The notes beneath the pieces are model-generated. The model was not told where the DNA came from, ran no database searches, and was given only the letters and a program-made list of their open reading frames with translations. Shown here one piece after another: positions 51,671 to 61,197 of a stretch of 64,000 nt of DNA. Both the position numbers and the translations under genes were made by a program. The stretch's first letter is position 1. Each line of letters starts with the position of its first letter. Source of the DNA: Bacillota bacterium (GTDB taxonomy: Bacteria; Bacillota; Clostridia; Acetivibrionales; DTU013); the NCBI GenBank assembly GCA_023418915.1, contig JAEZYU010000067.1:62001-126000 (forward strand), written 5' to 3'.

Positions 51671-54061
51671 CTAAACTCTTAGCTGCGCACCTATTTTTTC
51701 AGACAGCGCAGCTATTATTTTGTTCATAGCTTTACCGACCTCTTCGTCGGTCAGTGTCCTGTCGGAAGCTCTGAACATGATACTGTAGGCCACGCTCTTC
51801 TTGCCTTCCGGTACCTGTTTTCCCTTGTATACATCAAACAGCCTGGCCTCTTCAAATATCTTGCCGGCCTCAGATGTAATGATCTGTTCTATTTGTTTGA
51901 CCGGAATGTCATCATCCACAAGCACGGCAATGTCTCTTGCCACAGCCGGGAATTTCGGCAGCGGCTTGTACTCCGGCATCAGTGAAGTGCTCCTGACCAG
52001 CGGCTCTATGTCTATAATTGCAGCATAGTTTCTTTGAGCTGCTTCAAATTTCTCCGCCACAGCAGGGTGTATCTCGCCCAGGATACCACAGCATTTTCCG
52101 TTGACTAACAATCTTGCAGTCCTGCCGGGATGGAATGTCAGATCGTCTTTTACAGGCTCAAGCATATAGCGCTTTATGCCCAATGATGTCATCAGCTCTT
52201 CAACCACACCTGAAAGGTCGTAAAAATCCACATTACCATACATTCCGATGGTCAATACCGGTTTTTCCTCAGGCAGTTCAGTCAGCGGCAGGCTCTTGGG
52301 CAGATATACATACGATATCTCAAAAAGCCTCGCCTCCTCAACCCTTCTGTTGTAATTAACAGCAAGGACCTTCATCATATCGGGAAGTGTTGTTGTCCTC
52401 ATTATACTGTAATCCTCGCCCAACGGGTTCGATATGACAATGGCCTTTCTTAGTTCACTGTCGCTGGGCAGGTTTATCATATCAAGCACCTTCGGACTGG
52501 TGAACGAATAGGTATATATCTCCGACAGACCGCAGGAGAGCATCGTGCGTCCGATTATATCAACGATCTTCTGTTTCGCTGTCTTTCCTCCGACCGTAGC
52601 TGCTTTGCCTTCAAGAAGCGTAGCTCTTATATTGTTGTAATCATAGAACCTTGCGATTTCCTCGGCAAGATCAGCCTCGCATTCCAGGTCAGGCCTGAAA
52701 GTTGGCGCAGTTGCCGTCCCTGCCGTTTCATCCACCTCTATTTCAAGGCGCCTAAATATTGCAAGCATAATATCTATGCTGATGTCAGTTCCTAGCAGAG
52801 CGTTGATACGATCCCGATCAAAGCTAATAACCCTTTTTTCTGCTTTCCTGGGGTAACAGTCAATAATACCCTTACGCACAGTCCCTGCACCCAACTCTTC
52901 CACCAATTGTACCGCTCTGTTGATGGCATTTATGACATTCTCGGGATCGAGACCTTTTTCGAAGCGTCCTGATGCCTCCGTCCTCATACCCAGCTTCTTT
53001 GCTGTCAGACGCACAGATATTCCTTCGAAGGTCGCAGACTCGAAAAGTATGGTTTTCGTTTCAGGAGTGATCTCACTGTTTTCTCCGCCCATGACACCGG
53101 CCACGGCTACCGGCCTCTCTGCATCGGCAATAACGAGCATGGATGTATCGAGCTCTCTGTCCTGTCCATCCAGTGTACGCATCGTCTCTCCTGCTTCGGC
53201 TCTCCTGACGATGATACTGGGGCCTTTCAGATTTTCAAGATCGAACGCATGCATAGGCTGGCCATATTCGAGCATGACATAGTTTGTAATATCAACAATG
53301 TTGTTGATCGGCCTGACGCCGGCAGCCTTCAGCCTCTCCTGCATCCAGTGCGGAGAAGGTCCGATATTTACATTTTCCACGATCCTCGCCGCATAACGCG
53401 AGCAAAGCTCGGGAGCTTTGATTTCAACCGATGCCATGCCGTCTATCGGTCCCGCAAGCTCCTTCACAGCTATATCAGGTATGCTGAAGGGAGTCCCGAA
53501 GGTAGCGGCAGATTCTCTTGCCAGACCGATGATGCTGAAGCAGTCAGGCCTGTTCGATGTAATCTCGAACTCCACGACAGTGTCGTTCATTCCAAGGTAC
53601 TCCTTTATATCGGTCCCCGGAGCAGGGTCGCCTTCGAGAATGAATATTCCGTCCTCGACTGCATTGGGGTATTCCTCCTTTGTTACGCCAAGCTCCGAAA
53701 TAGAACACATCATGCCATTGGACTCTATGCCGCGAAGCTTTCCCTTCTTTATTTTCTTTCCTCCGGGCAGGCTTGACCCGTCGAGAGCTACAGGGATAAG
53801 GTCATTTACCTTTATGTTTGTAGCCCCGGTGACTATCTGTATAGTTTCGCTGCCCGTATCGACCTGGGTGACCAGCAGCCGGTCTGCATCTGGATGCTTT
53901 TCTATCGAAAGAATCCTTGCTACTACTACCCTGTCTATCTCAGCCCCAAGCACCTCCCATCCTTCTACCTTCGAACCCGACATAGTCAGTGCATCGGCGT
54001 ACTCCTTCGGGCTTGCATTTATATCAGTATAATCCTTTAACCATTTCAACGGCAGTTTCAT
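51671..54061 (-). CDS. pheT: Phenylalanyl-tRNA synthetase beta subunit
   Basis: 796 residues. N-terminal EMAP-type tRNA-binding domain (about 40-150), B3/B4 editing domain (about 210-380, with GVMGGENSEI), B5 domain (about 400-475), core domain, and C-terminal anticodon-binding FDX-ACB domain (FPAVARDIAVLVDD, about 705). With PheS forms the (alpha-beta)2 enzyme that charges tRNA-Phe. GGAGATTGGTGAA precedes the ATG; 100 bases after pheS and under the same T-box. Confidence 0.97.
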   Translation of the reverse strand: MKLPLKWLKDYTDINASPKEYADALTMSGSKVEGWEVLGAEIDRVVVARILSIEKHPDADRLLVTQVDTGSETIQIVTGATNIKVNDLIPVALDGSSLPGGKKIKKGKLRGIESNGMMCSISELGVTKEEYPNAVEDGIFILEGDPAPGTDIKEYLGMNDTVVEFEITSNRPDCFSIIGLARESAATFGTPFSIPDIAVKELAGPIDGMASVEIKAPELCSRYAARIVENVNIGPSPHWMQERLKAAGVRPINNIVDITNYVMLEYGQPMHAFDLENLKGPSIIVRRAEAGETMRTLDGQDRELDTSMLVIADAERPVAVAGVMGGENSEITPETKTILFESATFEGISVRLTAKKLGMRTEASGRFEKGLDPENVINAINRAVQLVEELGAGTVRKGIIDCYPRKAEKRVISFDRDRINALLGTDISIDIMLAIFRRLEIEVDETAGTATAPTFRPDLECEADLAEEIARFYDYNNIRATLLEGKAATVGGKTAKQKIVDIIGRTMLSCGLSEIYTYSFTSPKVLDMINLPSDSELRKAIVISNPLGEDYSIMRTTTLPDMMKVLAVNYNRRVEEARLFEISYVYLPKSLPLTELPEEKPVLTIGMYGNVDFYDLSGVVEELMTSLGIKRYMLEPVKDDLTFHPGRTARLLVNGKCCGILGEIHPAVAEKFEAAQRNYAAIIDIEPLVRSTSLMPEYKPLPKFPAVARDIAVLVDDDIPVKQIEQIITSEAGKIFEEARLFDVYKGKQVPEGKKSVAYSIMFRASDRTLTDEEVGKAMNKIIAALSEKIGAQLRV

Positions 54062-54161
54062 TTCACCAATCTCCTTCCCTTACGTATGGAATCTGCATTG
54101 TACAATATGATCGCTCTCCCGTCTGCCGGTACAGCTGTCGGGGATACGCTTGATCTGCGGC

Positions 54162-55181
54162 CTAAAACTGCTTAAGAAAACGCATATCGTTCTCATACAG
54201 CAGCCTCATGTCATCAATATTGAATCTTCCCATAGCGGTCCTTTCAACTCCCAGCCCGAACGCAAATCCGCTGTATTCCTTCGGGTCTATGCCGCAGTTC
54301 TGCAGTACCTTTGGGTGTACCATGCCTGCTCCAAGTATCTCGATCCATCCTTCGTTCTTGCAGATCCTGCAGCCTTTGCCGCCGCATGACCAGCATGACA
54401 CATCGACCTCCGCACTGGGTTCGGTGAACTGGAAATGATGAGGCCTGAGCCTGATCTTTGTATCCTTGCCGAACAGGTTTTTTGCAAACAGCTGCAGAGT
54501 TCCGATCAGATCGCCCATCGTCACCCCTCGGTCCACTACCAGACCTTCCACCTGAATGAATATGGGAGAATGGGTAGCATCTACAGCATCCGATCTGTAA
54601 ACCCTTCCAGGGCATATTATCTTGATCGGCGGCTTCTTCTTTTCCATCACTCTGATCTGCACCGGCGAGGTCTGGCTTCTGAGCAGAAAATCGTCGTTTA
54701 TATAAAATGTATCCTGCGCATCTCTTGCCGGGTGTCCCGCAGGGATGTTAAGCGCCTCAAAGTTGTAATAATCCAGTTCTACCTCCGGCCCTTCCGCTAT
54801 CTCATAGCCAAGTGCGATGAATACATCCTTGATCTCATCAAGAACGATGCTCAACGGATGCTTCCTCCCGATAAAACGGCGCTTGCCTGGTATCGTAACA
54901 TCGATAGCCTCTTTTTCAAGCTTAAGCTGACGCTCCTTTTCCTGCAAGCTTCTTGTAGTCTCCTCCAGCTTATCTTCTATGGAACTTCTCACATCGTTTG
55001 CAAGCTGGCCAATCACAGGCCTTTCTTCGGGCGTAAGTCCACCCATTCCTCTCAGAACGGCGGTAAGCTCTCCCTTTTTGCCAAGATACTTAAGACGGAT
55101 GCTTTCCAGCTCCGCCAAGGATCCGGCTTCACTCAACTTCTTTTCAGCTTCCAGCTTTATGTTGTTCAACTGTTCCCGCAT
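54162..55181 (-). CDS. pheS: Phenylalanyl-tRNA synthetase alpha subunit
   Basis: 339 residues from the ATG at 55181 (MREQLNNIKLEAEKKL) behind AAGGAGGAAG. A longer open frame reaches back into the T-box leader and is not coding. An N-terminal coiled coil is followed by class II motifs: HPLSIVLDEIKDVFIALGYE, motif 2 around FRSDAVDATHSP (read YRSDAVDATHSPIFIQVEG) and motif 3 FGLGVERTAM near the C terminus. A CSWCGGKGC-type cysteine stretch (CWSCGGKGCRICK) is seen as in other clostridial PheS proteins. Confidence 0.97.
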   Translation of the reverse strand: MREQLNNIKLEAEKKLSEAGSLAELESIRLKYLGKKGELTAVLRGMGGLTPEERPVIGQLANDVRSSIEDKLEETTRSLQEKERQLKLEKEAIDVTIPGKRRFIGRKHPLSIVLDEIKDVFIALGYEIAEGPEVELDYYNFEALNIPAGHPARDAQDTFYINDDFLLRSQTSPVQIRVMEKKKPPIKIICPGRVYRSDAVDATHSPIFIQVEGLVVDRGVTMGDLIGTLQLFAKNLFGKDTKIRLRPHHFQFTEPSAEVDVSCWSCGGKGCRICKNEGWIEILGAGMVHPKVLQNCGIDPKEYSGFAFGLGVERTAMGRFNIDDMRLLYENDMRFLKQF

Positions 55182-55289
55182 TGCGCTTCCTCCTTTTGTT
55201 ATTATAGGATACGGCGGCAGCCGATTTCGATTCACCTTCTTGATAAAGCGGTTATCGGACTGTGTCCGGATCCATGAGCGATGCAAAAT

Positions 55290-55710
55290 TGAAAAGCCTC
55301 CGTCCCCATAAAAGGGACGAAGGCTGTAACTTCGCGGTACCACCCAGATTTCCGTCAAACGGACTCTCAATACAACTTCCTTCACTTTCATACACCGCCC
55401 ATTAGTATATGCATTGATCGGGCTTGTGTGTAGATCCGGTAAATTGCGCCCTGTGTGTTAACGATCAGGCACCGGCATCTCCTACTATGTCCTGCCGACT
55501 GTAACGGTCATACGCCTGATCGATTTTGTTGAAGGCATCGATTAAGGCATTTCCCGCCCGGCAGTCTGGACTATTTTCAGGATGCAGCTCCAGAGGGAAC
55601 TTCGCCGGTGTGCACATTGGTGCTGCTTTCAGCCAAGGGCAGCTCCTCTCTTTAAAGTCCGTTCCGGTTACTTTTCTCTTTCATTGCTTTTTCATAGCTT
55701 TATTTAATAT
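55290..55710 (-). promoter_or_regulatory. T-box riboswitch controlling pheST
   Basis: The minus strand carries the hallmark GGGTGGTACCGCG (55345-55333) followed by a terminator (AGCCTTCGTCCC/GGGACGGAGGCT with T-run, 55325-55292). Upstream lies a long structured leader with an AGAGAG motif and a candidate UUC specifier in GAAGTTCCCT. Uncharged tRNA-Phe should stabilise the antiterminator and switch on pheST. The UUC assignment is by eye. Confidence 0.88.
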
Positions 55711-55718
55711 TGCATAAT

Positions 55719-55748
55719 ATTATACTACAATAATGGTATTATATACAA
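55719..55748 (-). promoter_or_regulatory. Promoter of the pheST leader
   Basis: Minus strand TTGTAT (55748-55743), 18-base spacer, TATAAT (55724-55719), just before the T-box leader. Confidence 0.55.
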
Positions 55749-55924
55749 TATGCAATTTTAATAAAAGGCTTTTGCGATGTAACCTGTGATTTAATTGTGA
55801 TGTAACCTTAGTATAATTCGGCCTCACAATATAGCGGCGGATTACTATGGATACCCCCGGTGTACGGTTCTGCGGAACTTAATACATGGAACATCGCAAA
55901 ATGCCCAATCAAGGAGTGATTCCA

Positions 55925-56188
55925 TTGGCTGAATTTTGTGAATGCGGTTCGCTGATAGTAGACGGCCGCTGCTCAAACAAAAAGTGCGCCCTTAGAGGAA
56001 GCGACACTGCTGTTTCTCCAAAAAGGAAAGCTGCGGGTACAAAAACATCCGGAAGAAGCACAACCGGGAAAAATACTGCTAAGGCAGCCGCCCCGAAAAA
56101 AGCAAATCCAAGAAGAGCATCCAGGGTCATAACCTATAACCTGTATGACTTAAAAAAAGACGATCCCGGAAAGGATACAGAGTCGTGA
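55925..56188 (+). CDS. Small zinc-knuckle protein with basic tail
   Basis: 87 residues from a TTG at 55925, which has AAGGAG 8 bases upstream; an ATG at 55886 lacks a site. The N terminus FCECGSLIVDGRCSNKKC has four cysteines in CxC...CxxxxC spacing, likely one zinc site. Residues 35-70 are Lys/Ala/Thr-rich (KTSGRSTTGKNTAKAAAPKK), like bacterial histone tails. It may bind DNA or RNA (inference). Ends before a terminator at 56223. Confidence 0.7.
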   Translation: MAEFCECGSLIVDGRCSNKKCALRGSDTAVSPKRKAAGTKTSGRSTTGKNTAKAAAPKKANPRRASRVITYNLYDLKKDDPGKDTES

Positions 56189-56222
56189 AGGCAAGTAGTG
56201 TCAAAGAGGGTCATAGAGCCTG

Positions 56223-56243
56223 AGCCTGATCATTCAGGCTTTT
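56223..56243 (+). terminator. Terminator after the zinc-knuckle gene
   Basis: AGCCTGA-TCAT-TCAGGCT followed by TTT. It overlaps the stop codon of the convergent minus-strand gene and may serve both. Confidence 0.65.
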
Positions 56244-56593
56244 CCCGACCTTGACACACGTTCTCTGCCGCTGTTCTCATTCATGGCCGTTCCTAAGTCT
56301 ACAGATCTTGCCGCGGATCTGTCTCTGAAAATACTGCCCGATTCGCCCTGACCTGCAAAAGGGATCTCTATCCTATCAGATGCTGCAGCCTTTTCTTTCA
56401 CATGATCCCCTGCCATAAACATATCCAGCTCCAGCTGATTTCTGGCACGGATCTCTTCCTTACGGACATCAGCCTCAAGCTTCAGCTTCTCGATCTCGAT
56501 CTTGTATTTCGTCAGCTTGTTGATGATGAACGGACACATGAGAACAAGTGCAAAACCTATAGTGCCCAAGGCTATTATTAATGACTCCTGCAT
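56234..56593 (-). CDS. Membrane protein with cytoplasmic coiled coil
   Basis: 119 residues behind GGAGGTAAG. One N-terminal helix (IIALGTIGFALVLMCPFII), a charged coiled coil (KYKIEIEKLKLEADVRKEEI) to about residue 60, then a polar, probably disordered tail. Family unknown; resembles small bacterial phage-shock-like or DUF-type coiled-coil membrane proteins only in build. Monocistronic. Confidence 0.72.
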   Translation of the reverse strand: MQESLIIALGTIGFALVLMCPFIINKLTKYKIEIEKLKLEADVRKEEIRARNQLELDMFMAGDHVKEKAAASDRIEIPFAGQGESGSIFRDRSAARSVDLGTAMNENSGRERVSRSGKA

Positions 56594-56830
56594 GACTTAC
56601 CTCCGGTTTTTACCAATCTGTATATGTACCTGTCATATCATTGACATATCTTTTTGTTATTTATCATTATATAGCCAAAATATACAAACGTAAATATGCG
56701 TATCATATGTTCAGCTTATGATATTTGCAATACCATGCAACCCTGGTTTATAATTAATTTGCTGACAACATAAAAAAATAGGACTCTTGAACGATCTAGT
56801 TATGTAATATTTCATGATGCGGAGGTTATT

Positions 56831-57649
56831 ATGAACAGTAAAATAAAAGGTCTTATAACCGGTTTTATATTGCCTGTAATTGTGATTATTGCCGCCACAA
56901 TAATAAATAAATGGCTGGGCATCGCAGCACTTCTGATTTATGTGCTGATACTAGCCTATGGCTCCAGAGCAATGATCTTTACGATAATCGGCTCCAGAAA
57001 CTATACTCTTGGCAAACTGGAGGAAGCTACAAAGTGGTTTGGCAAAGCATATGCTACAAAGCACGCAAGTGTGAGGACCTCCGTATCATATGCATACCTA
57101 CTGCTCAAGAACAGGGAACTGCAAAAAGCCGAGGAAATATTGAACAGGATCATGAAGGACAACTCACAAAGCCAGGACATTTCCTATATCAAGTCTATCA
57201 TGACTCTGGTAATGTGGAAAAAGGGCGATTTAGATCAGGCTGTTGACATACTCGAGGAAGTGATTAAAACATATAAAACCACATCCATATATGGAAGCCT
57301 GGGCTATATGCTCATACTGAAGGGCGACCTTGAAAAAGCACTTCAATTCAACCTGGAAGCCTTCGACTACAACTCATCTGACAACATAATAAATGATAAT
57401 CTCGGTCAAAATTACTACCTGCTGGGCATGTATGACAAGGCAAATGAAATATACGAAAAACTGTTGTCCAAAGCGCCGTCATTCCCGGAGCCCTACTATA
57501 ATTTCGGGCTTGTACTGGAGAAGCTGGGCAATAGAGATAAGGCGCTGGAAATGATAAGGAAAGCGCTGGATCACAAATTTACCTATCTCAGCACAATCAC
57601 AAGAGAAGAGGTGGATTCCGCCATAAAACGTCTCGAAAGCACGGACTGA
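56831..57649 (+). CDS. Membrane-anchored TPR-repeat protein
   Basis: 272 residues behind GGAGG. Two N-terminal helices (about 8-45) anchor it. About five tetratricopeptide repeats fill residues 60-260 (for example LGKLEEATKWFGKAYATKHA and LEKLGNRDKALEMIRKALDH). TPRs are protein-interaction scaffolds; the partner is unknown. Flanked by unrelated genes. Confidence 0.85.
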   Translation: MNSKIKGLITGFILPVIVIIAATIINKWLGIAALLIYVLILAYGSRAMIFTIIGSRNYTLGKLEEATKWFGKAYATKHASVRTSVSYAYLLLKNRELQKAEEILNRIMKDNSQSQDISYIKSIMTLVMWKKGDLDQAVDILEEVIKTYKTTSIYGSLGYMLILKGDLEKALQFNLEAFDYNSSDNIINDNLGQNYYLLGMYDKANEIYEKLLSKAPSFPEPYYNFGLVLEKLGNRDKALEMIRKALDHKFTYLSTITREEVDSAIKRLESTD

Positions 57650-57712
57650 TGTAATAAGGGAGCAATAATACGATTACCCTTGTATAGATCATCCCTCAAG
57701 CAATCGCTGATC

Positions 57713-59032
57713 TCATTGTCGAACATCAGCCGGCTTAATGAAAAAACGTGAGTAAGCCGCACATGAAAGCAGCAGTATACCAGATATGCAGAACAACGTC
57801 TGCATTCCCCCTATACCAAAGCCGGCTATATTTACTCCAAACCCTTTGAATATGATAAGGAGCGCAGATCCGGCTGCCGTACCCATAAAGCCCATGAAAC
57901 CGCCGAGTGCAGCATTGAAGCCGGTATACACTGTTCTCCCGTTCTCCGGGGAGTAAATATACTGAATATTGAACGTGGATATCCCTATCCCTGCCCAGGC
58001 TATTCCTCCGAGCAGATGCAGAAATGGCACAAGAATAAATGCGGTAGACTGATTTACTAATACCCAAAGGAAATGGCATATACCAATTATCATAACTGAA
58101 TTGGTCAAAACGAAGTTCCATGATTTTCTGTCCGCTATCCTGCCCCATACCCTCACAAGAAGGACATTCACACTGGTTGAGATCATTCCCATGAACATTA
58201 TATACGTATAATCCAGATTCAGACCTGTTACCATATATACTGAAAAAAACGGGCCTCCTATCTGCATACCAATATTGTATAAAATAAAAAATACTATAAT
58301 TTTCCTAAATGCCTGATCCTTCAAAGGTATAGTAGTGATTTGCTTTAGATTATATACAGTCATTTTTCTCTTTGTGACTGGTTCCCTTATCCTTGTCCAA
58401 AAGTATGCATTTCCAAATGACAGCACGATAACCACTGCGAATGTCGTCACAAATCCGCCGTATTCATTCTCTGCTGCTTTATATATGTCCATGATCCTTC
58501 CGAGCACCAGCGTGAATACTGTTCCAACTGCAAGAAGAGCGGATTCCCTTTTACTCAGATAGCTGCCTCTTATCCTCTCAGGAGTAAGATCTATCAGTAT
58601 TGCACTGCCCGCCGGGTTATTCAGTGATATTGCCATATATGATAATAGATAAAATGCAGCCAGCAGCGCCAGTTTTGACGACTTACCAGTCGTGATCAGC
58701 GGTATGACCACCATAAGTCCAAGAATAAACCTGTGCAGGAAGTTAAGTATTGTGACAATAAGTTTTCTTCTGTCTGTCTTTTCGAAATATATCGGTGAGA
58801 TAATGGACATAACACCAGCCAACACCGGAATTGCACCAATCATACCATTGAATGCATCGTCGGCGCCAAGAAAGCTGGCGTATCCCGCAAGAAAGGCTCC
58901 ACTGGTCAGGTTGAATACAGCCCTTGCAGCACAGCCCTCAAATATGGACATTTTTCTGCTAAATTCGTATTCCTTTTCATCCAGTTGCCTGGTATTGTAA
59001 AATATGTCCCTAAATTTTGACCCATTTTTCAT
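57713..59032 (-). CDS. MFS transporter
   Basis: 439 residues with about twelve helices. The start is the ATG at 59032 (MKNGSKFRDIF); five codons upstream a TTG lacks a ribosome site. Conserved loops between helices (FEKTDRRKL and GRIADRKSW) support the major facilitator superfamily. Substrate not predictable from the sequence. No regulator adjacent. Confidence 0.83.
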   Translation of the reverse strand: MKNGSKFRDIFYNTRQLDEKEYEFSRKMSIFEGCAARAVFNLTSGAFLAGYASFLGADDAFNGMIGAIPVLAGVMSIISPIYFEKTDRRKLIVTILNFLHRFILGLMVVIPLITTGKSSKLALLAAFYLLSYMAISLNNPAGSAILIDLTPERIRGSYLSKRESALLAVGTVFTLVLGRIMDIYKAAENEYGGFVTTFAVVIVLSFGNAYFWTRIREPVTKRKMTVYNLKQITTIPLKDQAFRKIIVFFILYNIGMQIGGPFFSVYMVTGLNLDYTYIMFMGMISTSVNVLLVRVWGRIADRKSWNFVLTNSVMIIGICHFLWVLVNQSTAFILVPFLHLLGGIAWAGIGISTFNIQYIYSPENGRTVYTGFNAALGGFMGFMGTAAGSALLIIFKGFGVNIAGFGIGGMQTLFCISGILLLSCAAYSRFFIKPADVRQ

Positions 59033-59075
59033 ATATGTCTCACTCAACAGAGTTTACTGTTATTAATACCTGCCA

Positions 59076-59385
59076 CTAAGCGTCTTTCAACCTGAATGGT
59101 TGAAAATACGAAAAGAAGTGGGAGATATCTATCGCCTCGTTACATATCTGTATATTATTTTATTCGTCGAAGCACTGCTTATCACTGTCCGGCAATTATG
59201 TATTCATATCACAACTAATATACACCATCCTGAGATCATAAGCAATCGGGTAATCATCCTTTTTATCGATACCCGCCTCTAAGCGTTTTTTAACTCAAGG
59301 GGTTTGAAAAGACATATTAGCGTTTTTCAGCCTATGGGCTGAAAATACGTTAAGAGGTGGGGGCCATATATCGGCTTGTTATAGC
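59076..59385. repeat. Three hairpin repeats of one family
   Basis: CTAAGCGTCTTTCAACC..GGTTGAAAATACG (59076), CTAAGCGTTTTTTAACTC..GGTTTGAAAAG (59279) and TTAGCGTTTTTCAGCC..GGGCTGAAAATACG (59316). Copies 1 and 3 continue with AAGARGTGGG and a GATATATCGCCTCGTTA-like tail. The 360-base gap 59033-59402 has no gene. Confidence 0.75.
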
Positions 59386-59402
59386 ACTTTTAAAGAGGCT
59401 GG

Positions 59403-60092
59403 TCATATAATGCTCACCGCCCGTTTGTGAATCACGGATGTAGACATTATGAAAAACATCAGGGTGGACAGGTTCAATACTGCAGGCGCCACATAGCCCC
59501 CGATAGGAGCTGGAATCAATATCAGTATGAGGAATACAACAGACATTATGATAACAGGGTTAAAAACAGCCATCCATTTGGGATATGCCGACCTTCCTCC
59601 GAGTACCGATAAAACAAAAAGAATTGAAAAAAGTATCATATCCACAGCCATTACTGCGATAATCAACTTCCAATAAAACTCAAAATCTCCGATCATGCCG
59701 GAAATACTGCTGTCAACTCCATCGAAAAAATGGTAAAGCTTCCAGCCGCCTGCCATGTAGGCATATGTAGTGTGAAATGCAGCCCCCATGATCAATCCGT
59801 GACCACCGGCTATTGCCGCTGCGACCGGAACAGCCTTCCCGGAAGATCTTAGTCCGAGATACACAGGTACAAGCCCTGAGATCTGGAACGGCAGCATAAA
59901 TACTCCAAGAAAGGTGCCTGCTGTTATCCTCCAGCCTTGTATACCGACCATGCACTCCGTGGGAAGCTTGAAGAATGACAATCCGCTGTCCGGCCTCCCG
60001 AGCAGGATCAGATCACTGATTATCGTAAACAGCACACCAATGATCCCGACTGTTCCAAATATAAGTACTGTTTTTGCTTTATTCTTTACCAC
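59403..60092 (-). CDS. Six-helix membrane protein (DUF6796-like)
   Basis: 229 residues from a GTG at 60092 with a GGCGGAA site upstream. About six to seven hydrophobic helices; a conserved stretch near GGHGLIMGAAFHTTYAY (about 95) with a central His. Resembles the DUF6796 group of uncharacterised membrane proteins; assignment by eye. Function unknown. The downstream neighbour is a GyrI-like protein on the far side, so no operon is evident. Confidence 0.7.
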   Translation of the reverse strand: MVKNKAKTVLIFGTVGIIGVLFTIISDLILLGRPDSGLSFFKLPTECMVGIQGWRITAGTFLGVFMLPFQISGLVPVYLGLRSSGKAVPVAAAIAGGHGLIMGAAFHTTYAYMAGGWKLYHFFDGVDSSISGMIGDFEFYWKLIIAVMAVDMILFSILFVLSVLGGRSAYPKWMAVFNPVIIMSVVFLILILIPAPIGGYVAPAVLNLSTLMFFIMSTSVIHKRAVSII

Positions 60093-60186
60093 TCATATTC
60101 CGCCCCCAATATTTTACTGCAACCAATTATATACTATTTTTAGCTGCACGAAAATAGGCACGGCCATTATCCCCACGTAATAAGGC

Positions 60187-60801
60187 TCACCCTATCTGGA
60201 ACCTGAGTACTGTCTTAAGCTTTTGCGGCTCTGTCCTTTGGGGATTTGACAGGTATATCTCCCTGTGATACATTGATGATCTGCGGACCCCTTTTTCACC
60301 GCAAAATTTCTCCATCATAGCGAAGCTGGCCGGTTCGTCGTCATAGCTGCCTAAATGAAGCATCTGACAGCACATACCCTCTGTTATGCTTTGGAATGAT
60401 GCTTTTGAAAGATATTCATTTGGTTTTTTTCTTTTCACTGCTGCCAGAAAATAATCAAACAGCTCCGGTGTCAAAAAATCCGGCTGACGTATCATTATCT
60501 CATATTTGTAATTGCTCTTGTCGGTTACTGGCTTTGATGTGTCAATAAGTCCCCATACTCCTTCAAGAGGAAATATTGTGTATTCGTAATATCCTTCCGG
60601 TACAGTACTGCCCTTATATGACATCTTGACCGCATATGTCAGGCTGTATAACGCTTCGCAGGCCTTTGCAAAATCCCTGCCGTTCGGATTACCTTCCCCG
60701 CTTACAATAATAAAGTTCATCGTAGGCACATCTACAATGGCTGGAACGTTTTTAGGAAGGTAAAGCTCCCTCATATCCTTCTTGTAATCGATTTTCTTCA
60801 T
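60187..60801 (-). CDS. GyrI-like small-molecule-binding protein
   Basis: 204 residues from the ATG at 60801 (MKKIDYKKDM) behind GAGGGAGA. Stand-alone GyrI-like/SOUL-related domain: VDVPTMNFIIVSGEGNPNG, a Trp-Gly-Leu segment near 90 and the C-terminal IYLSNPQRTEPQKLKTVLRF, all typical of clostridial members. Such proteins bind or hydrolyse cationic hydrophobic compounds. It lacks the DNA-binding domain seen in the AraC protein at 13712. Confidence 0.85.
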   Translation of the reverse strand: MKKIDYKKDMRELYLPKNVPAIVDVPTMNFIIVSGEGNPNGRDFAKACEALYSLTYAVKMSYKGSTVPEGYYEYTIFPLEGVWGLIDTSKPVTDKSNYKYEIMIRQPDFLTPELFDYFLAAVKRKKPNEYLSKASFQSITEGMCCQMLHLGSYDDEPASFAMMEKFCGEKGVRRSSMYHREIYLSNPQRTEPQKLKTVLRFQIG

Positions 60802-60903
60802 TTTAGTCTCTCCCTCAATCCCTGGATTATTCTCACACCTTATATACAATTTGCTTCATTTCACAGCTTCGTATGTATCAAGCACCAACCACAGTCTTCT
60901 CTT

Positions 60904-60927
60904 CTAGAAAACAACATCATAATCCAT
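60904..60927 (-). other. Seven-codon mini-ORF with strong ribosome site
   Basis: GGGAGGTAATTGC precedes ATG, and MDYDVVF is followed by TAG, about 100 bases before the GyrI-like gene. It could be a leader peptide or the truncated start of a lost gene. The rest of the 390-base gap to 61197 shows nothing. Confidence 0.35.
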
Positions 60928-61197
60928 GCAATTACCTCCCGATTCTTTTGCCTTGATAGTGATTTGCTGCGTTTTTCATACGACTATTTTACACTACCCT
61001 TTTTTTGTCAGACGTGTGCAGCTTTACACGCTGCTACGAGCTATCATTCCATATCAGTATATTGCATGAAATATGACGCCTTAATGTCATATTAGCAAAG
61101 TTTTTTCATAAGTGTAGAAATATCCTTGTAATGCATTCCTATCAAATAGAGTGAACGGTTGAAAATTCACTGAGGGATGGAAAATATTCATCTCCTG

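Noticed and set aside
54435..55277. 280-codon plus-strand frame opposite pheS
   Set aside because: Antisense to a conserved synthetase gene; chance opening due to codon bias.
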